Assembly (NCBI GenBank): GCA_963804055.1
Contig: CAWDOU010000005.1
Span: forward strand, 496,001 to 560,000
Source: Bog-473 sp963804055
GTDB lineage: Bacteria > Actinomycetota > Acidimicrobiia > Acidimicrobiales > RAAP-2
Length of the DNA: 64,000 nt
Direction of reading: 5' to 3'
In this document: one piece after another, positions 1 through 8,782 of the stretch
How positions within the stretch are numbered: position 1 is the first letter of the stretch
Layout: every line of letters begins with the position of its first letter
The notes under the pieces: model-generated
The model's input: only the letters and a program-made list of their open reading frames with translations
Databases searched by the model: none
What the model was told of the DNA's origin: nothing
Translations under genes and position numbers: made by a program

Positions 1-1
1 C

Positions 2-1498
2 GCCGCGGTGCTGGTGACCAGTGGACCGGCTGGGGCGGCGTCCTCCGACGTCAACCCCAACGGCGTGCTCAAATACGGGTTCGACCTCAACAACGAGTTC
101 GACAACGATTTCGCCCCGGCCACCGAGGAGAACGACTGCTCGTTCACGGTGACGTCGAACATCTATCAGTCGATGACCGTCCCGGGAAACTCCGCCGTGA
201 CGGGCGGCGTCGCCCAGAGCTGGACCATCTCGAACGGCGGCAGCACCATCACGTATCACCTGCGACCTGGTCTCGAATTCTCCAATGGTCAGCCGGTGAC
301 ATCAGCCGACGTGGCTGCCAGCTTGAACCACACCAAGACGAGCCCACTGCGGTCCTCCCTCTTCGCCATCACCAGCATTGAGACCCCTGATCCGTCGACG
401 GTGGTCGTCAACCTCAAAGCGCCCCAAGCCGGCGATCTCCTGTGGGCGTCCAGCTACATTGACGGCCAGATATACCCGGCGAGCGCGATCTCGACCCAGT
501 CGACCCAGCCGGTCGGCTCGGGCCCCTTCGTCCTGAAGAGTTACCAGCAGGGCTCCAACATCGTGTTGGCAAAGAATCCGAAGTACTGGGATTCGAAGGC
601 CTACCCGCTCGGCGGTGTGGACTTCACCCAGGTGACACAGGGGCCGGAGGCGGCGACCGCCTTGACGTCGGGCGCCGTCGACATGATTGAGGTCGAGCCG
701 CAGAACTACCCGCAGCTGAAAGCGGACCCCAATATTGGTATCTCCACCACGAAGTCCTACGACGATATGGAGATCGAGCTGCGTCAGAACACGGGGCCGT
801 TCGCCAACGAGAAGGTCAGGTCTGCGCTCGAGTACGCCGTTGACCGTGTCGCGCTGAACAAGGTTGTCTTCGACGGCCTCGGCGAGCCGGCCTACCAGAA
901 TGTGCCGTCATGGTCGCCGGGTTACTCCAAGGCGCTCGGATCCTCCGACGCCTACAACGCCGCCAAGGCCAAGTCTTTGCTCAAGGCAGCCGGCTACCCC
1001 AAGGGCGTGAACTTCACAATGATCATCCCGTCGGGTGATGCAACCTACGCGCGAGCGGCGGCCCTGCTCCAAGCGCAGTTGGCAAATGCGGGATTCACCG
1101 CGAACCTGCAGCAGATTCCCGGCGCCGACTTCTTGACCGACGTCTACATCAAGAAGCAGGGTGACGCCGTCCTCACCGAGCAACTCAGCAACGGTCCCGA
1201 CCTGACCAACGGTTTCGAGGCCCTCTTCGAGTCGTCGGGATTCGTGGCCAATGCCCTCGGCTCCGTCAACGCGCAGCTGACACCCCAGATCGTGCAGGCC
1301 AACGGGTCGTTGAGCCCGAGTCTGCAGGGCCCGCTGATGCAGCAGATCGACAAGACGGTCATTCAGCAGGGCCTTCTGGTCCCACTGGTCTTCATGCCCT
1401 CGATCGTGGCCTACAACAAGAACCGGGTCGGCGGGAACGTGGTTGCTCCAATTGGCCAGTGCCGTTCGGACCTGGCCGGCATCTACATAAAGAAGTAG
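2..1498 (+). CDS. ABC transporter substrate-binding protein, peptide/oligopeptide family (5' truncated)
   Basis: Extracytoplasmic solute-binding protein of family 5 (SBP_bac_5, DppA/OppA type), which would bind peptides or similar solutes outside the membrane and deliver them to the permeases that follow. The reading frame is open to the window edge. The first visible residues (AAVLVTSGPAGAASS) look like the end of a signal peptide, so the true start lies upstream. Family-like segments include a GPFVLKSYQQGSNIVLAKNP stretch and a YAVDRVALNKVVFDG stretch, which are typical of the domain I/II core. It is followed by two permease genes in the same direction, consistent with one Dpp-type operon. 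The substrate cannot be named from sequence. Confidence 0.9.
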   Translation, partial: AAVLVTSGPAGAASSDVNPNGVLKYGFDLNNEFDNDFAPATEENDCSFTVTSNIYQSMTVPGNSAVTGGVAQSWTISNGGSTITYHLRPGLEFSNGQPVTSADVAASLNHTKTSPLRSSLFAITSIETPDPSTVVVNLKAPQAGDLLWASSYIDGQIYPASAISTQSTQPVGSGPFVLKSYQQGSNIVLAKNPKYWDSKAYPLGGVDFTQVTQGPEAATALTSGAVDMIEVEPQNYPQLKADPNIGISTTKSYDDMEIELRQNTGPFANEKVRSALEYAVDRVALNKVVFDGLGEPAYQNVPSWSPGYSKALGSSDAYNAAKAKSLLKAAGYPKGVNFTMIIPSGDATYARAAALLQAQLANAGFTANLQQIPGADFLTDVYIKKQGDAVLTEQLSNGPDLTNGFEALFESSGFVANALGSVNAQLTPQIVQANGSLSPSLQGPLMQQIDKTVIQQGLLVPLVFMPSIVAYNKNRVGGNVVAPIGQCRSDLAGIYIKK

Positions 1499-1582
1499 TC
1501 GCCGGGCATGGATGACAAGAGTCGTCGCGGGAGAGCCGACGTCGCGCCGCAGCACCGGATCTGACTGGGGTCGTTGACGGCA

Positions 1583-2551
1583 ATGGCGTCCAGTGGTGGT
1601 TCCCTCCCGACGTTCGTCGCACGCCGACTGCTCATTGCCGTCCTGCTCCTGTTCCTCATCTCCCTCGGCGTCTATTCGCTCGTCCTGATCATTCCGGGCA
1701 ACCCGGCCGTCGCCTTGGCCGGGGGGACGCACGCGACGCCAGCGGAGATTGCGAGAATCACGGCTCAGTTGCACCTGAACGAGGGATTCTTCGCCCAGTA
1801 CTGGAGATGGCTCAAGGCGGCCCTCGGCGGGAATCTCGGTAACTCCCTCTTCAACCACGAGACGGTGGCCTCGGGGATCTCGGCGAGGTTCCCGGTCACC
1901 TTGAGCGTGGCGGCCGGAGGCATGGTCATCGCGATCCTCATCGGCCTGCCCGCCGGCATCATCTCAGGGCTGCACCAGGGAACCCTCCGTGACCGGGGGG
2001 TCACCGTCGGCTCGAGTCTCGCGGTCGCCATTCCTGACTTCTGGCTGGCCATGATCCTGATCATCGTGTTCGCTGTGAAATTGGAGTGGCTCCCGGCCCT
2101 CGGGTATACGCCGTTCACGCAATCGCCAGCTGAATGGTTTCAAGATCTGCTGCTTCCCTGGTTCGCGCTCGGTATCGGCGGATCAGCAGTCATTGCGCGC
2201 CAAGTGCGCGGTGCGTTGATCGACACACTGGATCAGGACTACATGCGTACCGCCGTCGCGAAGGGCCTGAGCCCACGCATGGTGGTGGGGAAACATGCGC
2301 TGAAGAATGCCCTGAGCCCAGCGGTCACCGTTATCGGCATCCAGTTCGGCTATCTGCTGGGCGGCACCCTCATCATTGAGCAGATTTTCTCGCTGCCAGG
2401 GCTGGGCACGTACATCATTCAGGCGATCAACGACAAGGACATTCCGGAAATCCAAGGAGTCGTGCTCGTCGTGGCGACGACGTTCGTCCTCATCAACCTC
2501 ATCGTGGACATCGTCTACGCCTATCTCAATCCCAAAATCCGGCTCTCGTGA
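1583..2551 (+). CDS. ABC transporter permease, DppB/OppB type
   Basis: Inner-membrane permease (BPD_transp_1 family) of the peptide-type importer, 322 aa. An N-terminal membrane segment (about residues 12-32) is followed by the usual DppB arrangement of five further helices. The EAA-loop region around ARQVRGALIDTLDQDYMRTA and the C-terminal segment with LPGLGTYIIQAI are characteristic of DppB. I chose ATG 1583; an in-frame TTG at 1574 is possible. It lies 84 bp after the binding-protein gene and 10 bp before the fused permease-ATPase gene, so the three are probably co-transcribed. Confidence 0.9.
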   Translation: MASSGGSLPTFVARRLLIAVLLLFLISLGVYSLVLIIPGNPAVALAGGTHATPAEIARITAQLHLNEGFFAQYWRWLKAALGGNLGNSLFNHETVASGISARFPVTLSVAAGGMVIAILIGLPAGIISGLHQGTLRDRGVTVGSSLAVAIPDFWLAMILIIVFAVKLEWLPALGYTPFTQSPAEWFQDLLLPWFALGIGGSAVIARQVRGALIDTLDQDYMRTAVAKGLSPRMVVGKHALKNALSPAVTVIGIQFGYLLGGTLIIEQIFSLPGLGTYIIQAINDKDIPEIQGVVLVVATTFVLINLIVDIVYAYLNPKIRLS

Positions 2552-2561
2552 GATCACCGCA

Positions 2562-5500
2562 ATGACCACGTGGAGCCCACCAGACGCCGGCGACCCTTTC
2601 GTCGGCCTCACCTCAATTCCCGAGACCGGGGACAGCCCTGATCAGTTGCCACAGAGGCGTCCGGGCTTCTGGGCCCGGTTCCTCCATCAGCACTGGGCCA
2701 TCGCCGGGGTGATCTTCCTGATCATCGTCATCGCCGCCGCCATCTTTGCTCCCCTGGTGGCACCGCACCCGCCCAACGCACAGGACATCAACGCCATCAA
2801 CGCCAGTCCCTCGTGGTCACATTGGCTCGGAACTGACGACCTCGGCCGTGACATCTTGAGCCGACTGATCTGGGGTGCCCGTATCTCGCTGCGGGCGGCG
2901 TTCGAAATCGTCGGATTGGCCGCTCTGGTGGCCATCCCACTAGGCCTGATCGCGGGTTTCTTCCGTGGTGCCGTCGACTCCGTGATCATGCGGACGATGG
3001 ATGCGCTGTTTTCGTTCCCCCCGCTCATTCTGGCGTTGACCGTGGCCGCCCTGCTCGGTGCGGACGTCAACGACGCCGCCATAGCCATCGCCATCGTGTT
3101 CGTCCCCAGCTTCGTCCGGTTGCTCCGCGGCGAAGTCATCGCGGTCCGCGAGGAGGCGTACATCGAATCGGCCCGGAGTCTGGGAGCCACATCCAACCGG
3201 CTTCTGGCGCGGCACGTGCTCCCCAACGTCGCGTCACCGATCATCATTCAGCTTGCGCTGTCGCTGGGCTTCGCACTCCTGACCGAGGCCGGCCTGAGTT
3301 TCCTCGGTATCGGCGAGCAGCCACCCACCCCGAGTTGGGGAGGGATGCTTCAGGAGGGCTTCCAGTTCATCAACTCCGCCCCCTGGGCCGTCATCTTTCC
3401 GGGGATCGCCATCATGCTGACCGTTCTGGCGTTCAATCTGGTTGCCGACGGTCTGCGCGACTCGCTGGGTCGGGAGCGACCGGCGGGGAGCGGCCTCGTG
3501 GGCGGGGACCGTACCCGCGCTCGGCGTCGTCTGGCCCAGCTCAGTACGTCTGGGACGGCCGGGAGCGCTCGGGCTCAGGAGCCTGTGCCCGCACTCTTGA
3601 AGGTGGACGACCTCCGCATTGAGTTCTTGACGGGGCAGACGTGGCTTCCGGTCATGGAAGACGCCAGTTTCTCGGTCCAGCGCGGGAAGACGCTGGGACT
3701 CGTCGGCGAGAGTGGTTCGGGCAAGACGGTCACGGCGCTGGCCGTGATGGGCCTGCTGGCGCCCGCCGTTTCACGTGTGACCGGTTCAATCCAGTTCGAG
3801 CAGCACGAGCTCACGAGTATGAGCCCGTCCGGCATGCGCAGACTGCGTGGCAACGACGTCGCCATGATCTTCCAGGAGCCCATGACGAGTCTCAATCCCG
3901 CCTACACCGTGGGCAACCAGATCGCCGAGCAGGTGCGCACGCATCGCGGGGTCAGCCGGGCAGACGCGTGGAAGGTCGCGGTCGAGATGCTCGATCGCGT
4001 CGAGATCCCCCAGTCGGCCACCCGGGCCCGGGACTACCCGCATGCGTTCTCAGGCGGTATGCGGCAGCGGGTGATGATTGCCATGGCGCTTTCGTGCTCG
4101 CCCAAACTCCTGATCGCCGACGAGCCGACGACGGCGCTCGATGTCACCACGCAGGCGCAGATCGTCGAGTTGCTCCACGACTTGCAGCGTGCCGAGGACA
4201 TGGCCATGATCTTCGTCACCCACGACCTCGGTGTCATCGCCGATGTCGCTGACGACGTGGTGGTCATGTACGCCGGTCAGATCGTGGAGCATCGGGAGGC
4301 CACCGGTCTCTTCGGGCGCCCGCACCATCCCTACACGGAGGCGTTGCTCCACTCGATCCCGCAGCTCACGCCGAGGGGTGAGCCCCTGCACGCGATCCCC
4401 GGCATGGTGCCCCGACCTGACCAGTTCCCGACCGGCTGCCGCTTTGCACCGCGCTGCTCCTACGCCCAGGAGGCCTGTGCGGTGGCTCCAGTGTCCCTTC
4501 GGTTGCCGGCCACCGAAGAAGCCGCCGGTGCCGTTGCAGGTGCAGGTTCTCCGGCCAGCTCCCTGGCCCGCTGTGTCCGCCAAGACGAGCTGACTCTTTC
4601 TGGTCCGCCGAGTGAGCTCGAAGATGGTCCGGCGCCGGACAGAGCGAGCGAGGCCGCATCCTTGGAGGAGGCGGCGCCTGTGCTGCAGGCGAGCAACCTC
4701 GTGAAGGAGTTTCCCCTCCGCAGTGGGGTCCTGCGCCGGGTCATCGGGTCGGTGCGCGCCGTGGACGACGTCAGTCTGACCATCCAACCGGGGACGACCC
4801 TGGGCTTGGTGGGCGAGAGCGGTTCGGGGAAATCCACTCTGGCGCGAGTGGTCCTCCGCCTCATCGATCCCACAGCCGGATCGATCGTCGTCAACGGAAC
4901 GGACATCACGTCGCTTCGAGGCCCTACGCTTCGCCGTCACCGCGACTCGATGCAGTTGGTCTTCCAGGACCCGTACTCGTCGCTCGATCCGAAACAGAGC
5001 ATCGCCGACATCGTCGGAGAACCTTTGGCCATCCATACCTCGATGAGCCGCGCCGAGCGAGACCAGCGGGTGATGGAACTCCTGGCCCAAGTCGGTCTGG
5101 GCTCTCAGGTCTTGTCACGCCAGCCACACGAGTTCTCCGGTGGGCAGCGACAACGAATCGCCATTGCGCGTGCCCTGGCCCTGGAGCCCCGGCTGCTGGT
5201 CTGTGACGAGCCGGTCAGCGCCCTCGACGTGTCCACCCAGTCCCAAGTGATCAATCTCCTCACCGAGCTGCAGGACGAACTGGGCGTCGCCTACCTTTTC
5301 ATTGCGCACGACCTCTCCGTGGTCCGTCATATCAGTGACCGGATCGCCGTCATGTACCTGGGCCAGATCGTCGAAGAGGGTGATGCCGACGAGGTGTACG
5401 AGCGGCCGACGCACCCCTACACGGCCGCACTCCTCTCTTCCATCCCGATCCCGGACCCGGCGCGGCAGCGTGGACGCACACGAATTCTTCTGCGAGGAGA

Positions 5501-5708
5501 GGTCGAGGAGGCGACACTCGATGGCCAGGGCTGCCGGTTCCGATCACGCTGTCCCTTCGCCATGGAGATGTGCGGGCAGATTGAGCCGGAGCCGTATCGC
5601 ACCCCGACGGGTACCACTGTTCGTTGTCATCTCCACACAGCTGGTCCTGAACTGGGGGGCGGCACGGTAAAGCTGCTTCACCGCACGTCCAACGTGACGA
5701 GCCCCTAA
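2562..5708 (+). CDS. Fused peptide ABC transporter: DppC-like permease + DppD-like ATPase + DppF-like ATPase
   Basis: A single 1048-aa protein carries three parts normally encoded separately. Residues about 1-305 are a DppC/OppC permease with an N-terminal OppC_N helix, WLGTDDLGRDILSRLIWG and an EAA loop near EAYIESARSLGA. Residues about 345-610 are a first ATPase (Walker A GESGSGKT at 382-389, signature FSGGMRQR, Walker B LLIADEP) with the oligopeptide-type C-terminal cysteine region (CRFAPRCSYAQEAC). Residues about 710-1040 are a second ATPase (Walker A GESGSGKST from 751, signature FSGGQRQR, Walker B LLVCDEP, C-terminal CRFRSRCPFAMEMC). No stop or frame break interrupts the linkers. Fusion fixes a 1:1:1 ratio, suggesting that the complex is this protein plus the DppB partner. 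Confidence 0.92.
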   Translation: MTTWSPPDAGDPFVGLTSIPETGDSPDQLPQRRPGFWARFLHQHWAIAGVIFLIIVIAAAIFAPLVAPHPPNAQDINAINASPSWSHWLGTDDLGRDILSRLIWGARISLRAAFEIVGLAALVAIPLGLIAGFFRGAVDSVIMRTMDALFSFPPLILALTVAALLGADVNDAAIAIAIVFVPSFVRLLRGEVIAVREEAYIESARSLGATSNRLLARHVLPNVASPIIIQLALSLGFALLTEAGLSFLGIGEQPPTPSWGGMLQEGFQFINSAPWAVIFPGIAIMLTVLAFNLVADGLRDSLGRERPAGSGLVGGDRTRARRRLAQLSTSGTAGSARAQEPVPALLKVDDLRIEFLTGQTWLPVMEDASFSVQRGKTLGLVGESGSGKTVTALAVMGLLAPAVSRVTGSIQFEQHELTSMSPSGMRRLRGNDVAMIFQEPMTSLNPAYTVGNQIAEQVRTHRGVSRADAWKVAVEMLDRVEIPQSATRARDYPHAFSGGMRQRVMIAMALSCSPKLLIADEPTTALDVTTQAQIVELLHDLQRAEDMAMIFVTHDLGVIADVADDVVVMYAGQIVEHREATGLFGRPHHPYTEALLHSIPQLTPRGEPLHAIPGMVPRPDQFPTGCRFAPRCSYAQEACAVAPVSLRLPATEEAAGAVAGAGSPASSLARCVRQDELTLSGPPSELEDGPAPDRASEAASLEEAAPVLQASNLVKEFPLRSGVLRRVIGSVRAVDDVSLTIQPGTTLGLVGESGSGKSTLARVVLRLIDPTAGSIVVNGTDITSLRGPTLRRHRDSMQLVFQDPYSSLDPKQSIADIVGEPLAIHTSMSRAERDQRVMELLAQVGLGSQVLSRQPHEFSGGQRQRIAIARALALEPRLLVCDEPVSALDVSTQSQVINLLTELQDELGVAYLFIAHDLSVVRHISDRIAVMYLGQIVEEGDADEVYERPTHPYTAALLSSIPIPDPARQRGRTRILLRGEVEEATLDGQGCRFRSRCPFAMEMCGQIEPEPYRTPTGTTVRCHLHTAGPELGGGTVKLLHRTSNVTSP

Positions 5709-5726
5709 GCCGATTCGACGGCGTCA

Positions 5727-5752
5727 GATCCCTCCCCTGGAGGGCGGGGATC
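5727..5752 (+). terminator. Possible intrinsic hairpin after the peptide transporter operon
   Basis: Inverted repeat with arms starting GATCCCTCCC and ending GGGCGGGGATC around a short loop, one mismatch and one G-T pair. It lies 18 bp after the stop of the fused transporter gene and 22 bp before the next start. No T-run follows, so its termination activity is uncertain. Confidence 0.35.
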
Positions 5753-5774
5753 GGACTGGTGCGAGGATGGAGGT

Positions 5775-7142
5775 ATGTCCACGGGACTGCTGGAGGAGCT
5801 CCGAGCGGCTGTTGGGCCGGCGCACGTGGTGATCGAACCTGACGTGATGGCCTCGTACGGGATCGACTGGACCGGGCGCTTTCGAGGTCACCCGGGTGCC
5901 GTTGTCCGTCCGGGTGACACCGCGGAGGTGGCAGCGGTCGTCGCCGTATGCAGGGAGGCCGGAGTCGCCCTCGTGCCCCAAGGGGGCAACACCGGGCTCG
6001 TCGGCGGAGGTGTTCCCCTCGCAGGCGAAGTCGTGCTCAGCTTGCGCCGCTTGGCCGGCGTCAGCGACATCGACCCGCTTGGCGGTCAGTTGTCCGTCGG
6101 TGCCGGGACGACGATCGCCGACGTTCAGGCGGCCGCAACATCTGCCGGTTGGGCCTACGGGGTTGACCTGGCCAGTCGTGACAGCGCGACGATCGGTGGC
6201 ACCATGGCCACCAATGCGGGCGGGCTGCAAGTGCTCCGTCACGGCTCCACGAGGGCACAGCTGGTGGGTTTCGAAGCTGTGCTCGGGACCGGCGACGCCA
6301 TCTCGCACATGGGCGGTCTGATCAAGGACAACACAGGGTACGACCTCGGGGGGTTGCTCTGTGGCAGCGAGGGAACGCTCGGCGTTGTGACGGCCGCCCG
6401 GCTGCGCCTGGTGCCCCAGACCCCCGAACGTGTGGTTTCGATCCTGGCCTTCGCCTCGTCTGCGACCGCGGTCGATGCGGCCTCACTGCTTCGCATCTCT
6501 CTTCCCGAGCTTCAGTCGCTCGAGTTCTTCCTGCAGCCAGGGCTCGAGCTGGTCTGCCGAGCGAGCGGGATGGCACCACCATTCCCCGGCGAGCACCGGG
6601 CCTACCTCCTGGCCGAGGCGGCGGCTCAGTACGACCCCACGGCCGGCATGGCGGCAGTGCTCGATTCGGTGGCATCCCTCGACGACGTTGCCGTGGCCAC
6701 CGATCCCGTCCGGAGGGCACAGCTGTGGCGATATCGCGAAGGCCACACCGACGCGATCAACACGCTCGGTGCACCCCACAAGCTGGATGTGACGTTGCCG
6801 GCGCCCAGGTTGGCCGCCTTCATCGACGATGTCCCCGACATTGTCAGGGGTACGGCCCCTGGGGCTGCGACGTGGTTGTTCGGCCACGTCGGCGATGGCA
6901 ACGTCCACGTCAATGTCACCGGGCTCCAACCGGACGATTCCACCGTGGACGACCGTGTCATGAACTACGTCGCCGAGCTCGGTGGCAGCATCAGCTCTGA
7001 GCACGGCATCGGAGCCGCCAAGCGCGCCTGGCTGCACCTCAACCGGAGCGAAGCCGAGGTCGCGGCATTCCGACGGCTGAAGACGGCGCTCGACCCCGCG
7101 GGCATCTTGAACCCCAATGTCCTCCTGCCGTCAGGGTCGTGA
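5775..7142 (+). CDS. FAD-binding oxidoreductase, GlcD / 2-hydroxyacid dehydrogenase family
   Basis: A 455-aa flavoenzyme with an N-terminal FAD_binding_4 (PCMH) domain and a C-terminal FAD-oxidase_C domain. Visible landmarks are PQGGNTGLVGGG (FAD pyrophosphate binding, near residue 75), NAGGLQVLRHGSTR, GLIKDNTGYDL, GSEGTLGVVTAA, and the C-terminal HVGDGNVHVN and SSEHGIGAAKR motifs typical of D-lactate, glycolate and D-2-hydroxyglutarate dehydrogenases. It would oxidise a D-2-hydroxy acid and pass electrons to a quinone or flavoprotein; the exact substrate cannot be told. It is 66 bp downstream of the peptide transporter in the same direction, separated by a hairpin, so co-transcription is possible but not certain. 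Confidence 0.9.
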   Translation: MSTGLLEELRAAVGPAHVVIEPDVMASYGIDWTGRFRGHPGAVVRPGDTAEVAAVVAVCREAGVALVPQGGNTGLVGGGVPLAGEVVLSLRRLAGVSDIDPLGGQLSVGAGTTIADVQAAATSAGWAYGVDLASRDSATIGGTMATNAGGLQVLRHGSTRAQLVGFEAVLGTGDAISHMGGLIKDNTGYDLGGLLCGSEGTLGVVTAARLRLVPQTPERVVSILAFASSATAVDAASLLRISLPELQSLEFFLQPGLELVCRASGMAPPFPGEHRAYLLAEAAAQYDPTAGMAAVLDSVASLDDVAVATDPVRRAQLWRYREGHTDAINTLGAPHKLDVTLPAPRLAAFIDDVPDIVRGTAPGAATWLFGHVGDGNVHVNVTGLQPDDSTVDDRVMNYVAELGGSISSEHGIGAAKRAWLHLNRSEAEVAAFRRLKTALDPAGILNPNVLLPSGS

Positions 7143-7320
7143 GATCGGCTCCATCTGGTGGAACGCTCTGGCGTCGTCCCGACGAGCAGAACAAAGCGTC
7201 CCACCGTCGCATCCGTCGCCCTGTGGGCGCATGCGCCCCTTGAGCTCATCGCACGCGCGAAGGCCGAGCGCTCGATCTCGACGGGTCAAGTCGATCACAC
7301 GCGTACCCCCGATCAGGCTC

Positions 7321-8562
7321 TCAGTGGGTAGTCGGCAGGGTTCCCGCTTTGACAAGTGGAGCACAGATCGTCGTGCCGCCATGGAGTGCCACGAACTTGG
7401 CGTTCTTGATGCCCATTTCGAAGAAGCAGCTGTTGTTGGCAGGCTGTCCCTTGACGAAATGCAGGGCGGGTGACAATCCGCCGAGTGTCTCGCCCGTGGG
7501 AAGCCCGTAAAGTCCCTTGAGAATCTCGGCCGAGGTCAGCGGTGTAGCGGTCGAGGCGCCGGCAGCCTTGACGGCAGCCTGTAGGAGCACTCCGTCCGAC
7601 CACGACTGCAGCACGATCTCGCCGAAGTTGGGACCAGTGGGCACCGACGGAGCGTACTTTTCCAGCGCCGCGTACATCGTCGACGTCGCGGCATTGTGAA
7701 GGAACCATAGGTTGTCCGACTGCGTGTCGATGTTGCCGTTGAAGGCCGGAATCTTGAGCCATGCGGCTGCGACCGTGCCGTCGCTCGACAGCTGGCGTGG
7801 TGTGTAGCCCTGCGTTGCGCAGTCCGACACCACGTGCTCGACCACCGAGGATGCGTCACCCACCGTCATCGCGGTGGCGCCAGATTGCTTGGCCGCCAGG
7901 CACTGGGCCGTGTAGTTCGGTGCGGCGAACCCGATGCTCGACGTGTACACGTACGAGATTCCGTAGTGCGCCGCTACCTCCTCTCCTTGGTGGACCGATT
8001 CCGCACAGATCGCGACTTCGACGCAATAGAGCGCAGACATCTTCTTCACGCCAGCTTCCTTGGCGACGATGGCGCCCACCGAGTTGGTGTAGTTGAAGGT
8101 GGCACCGGCCGGAAAGAAATCGGAGTTCTTGTAGCCTGAGTCTGTCTCTTGGCCGCCGAGCACCGGCACGTGCGCCGACTGCACCGTAGAGGCGAACGAC
8201 GGATCCTCGTCGCTGTTGTCGAAGATGGCGACGGCGTGATCCTGGTTGATGGCCGTCTCGGCGTTGGTCAAAGCCTTGGCCGCGCTGTATCCGTCATCCA
8301 GGATCACCAGGTTCACCTGATGTCCCGCCAACCCGCCGTGGCTGTTGACCCACGAGGCCCAGGCCTGCATGGTGTCGGAGGTCTGGCTGACCGAAGAAGC
8401 CTCCGGCCCGGTGCAACTGCACAAGTCGGCGATGGTGATCGCGCTGGACGAACTGGCCGCGCCAGCTTGCGGGGTGGCCATGATGGCGGCGCTCAAGGCA
8501 CTGGCGAGGGTGAGCGAACCCAAGGCCATCGCCGCCGCCGTCTTCTTCGCGCGTCCGAACAC
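7321..8562 (-). CDS. Branched-chain amino acid-type ABC transporter substrate-binding protein
   Basis: Periplasmic-binding protein of the Peripla_BP_6 (LivJ/LivK) family, about 413 aa, exported by an N-terminal signal peptide (AKKTAAAMALGSLTLASALSA, cleavage near GAASSSS). The mature protein begins with the usual family segment (ITIADLCSCTGPEASS), followed by MQAWASWVNSHGGLAGHQV. The start is taken as GTG 8562, six bases after a strong AGGGGGAG site; GTG 8568 is too close to that site. The gene faces away from the fused LivHMG gene across a 220-bp divergent promoter region, suggesting they form one importer. Substrate specificity in this family is broad, so amino acid transport is only likely. 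Confidence 0.88.
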   Translation of the reverse strand: MFGRAKKTAAAMALGSLTLASALSAAIMATPQAGAASSSSAITIADLCSCTGPEASSVSQTSDTMQAWASWVNSHGGLAGHQVNLVILDDGYSAAKALTNAETAINQDHAVAIFDNSDEDPSFASTVQSAHVPVLGGQETDSGYKNSDFFPAGATFNYTNSVGAIVAKEAGVKKMSALYCVEVAICAESVHQGEEVAAHYGISYVYTSSIGFAAPNYTAQCLAAKQSGATAMTVGDASSVVEHVVSDCATQGYTPRQLSSDGTVAAAWLKIPAFNGNIDTQSDNLWFLHNAATSTMYAALEKYAPSVPTGPNFGEIVLQSWSDGVLLQAAVKAAGASTATPLTSAEILKGLYGLPTGETLGGLSPALHFVKGQPANNSCFFEMGIKNAKFVALHGGTTICAPLVKAGTLPTTH

Positions 8563-8782
8563 GTGCACTCCCCCTTGGGGCCCGGGGCCCCGTCCAAACG
8601 GTGTACTTCGCCGTCCCCATTCATTCCACGCTCGGTGACCAAAACGGAAGGTCACCATCGCTTTCCCGGACTATACCGACCACTTAGTGTCCTGTCTTGG
8701 CACATCAACCTCGTCATGGAGGAAGCAGAGCATGGCCAAGGGGACGTGGGCGTGGACGCCGGTCAGGTGGGTGAGCTGAGCA

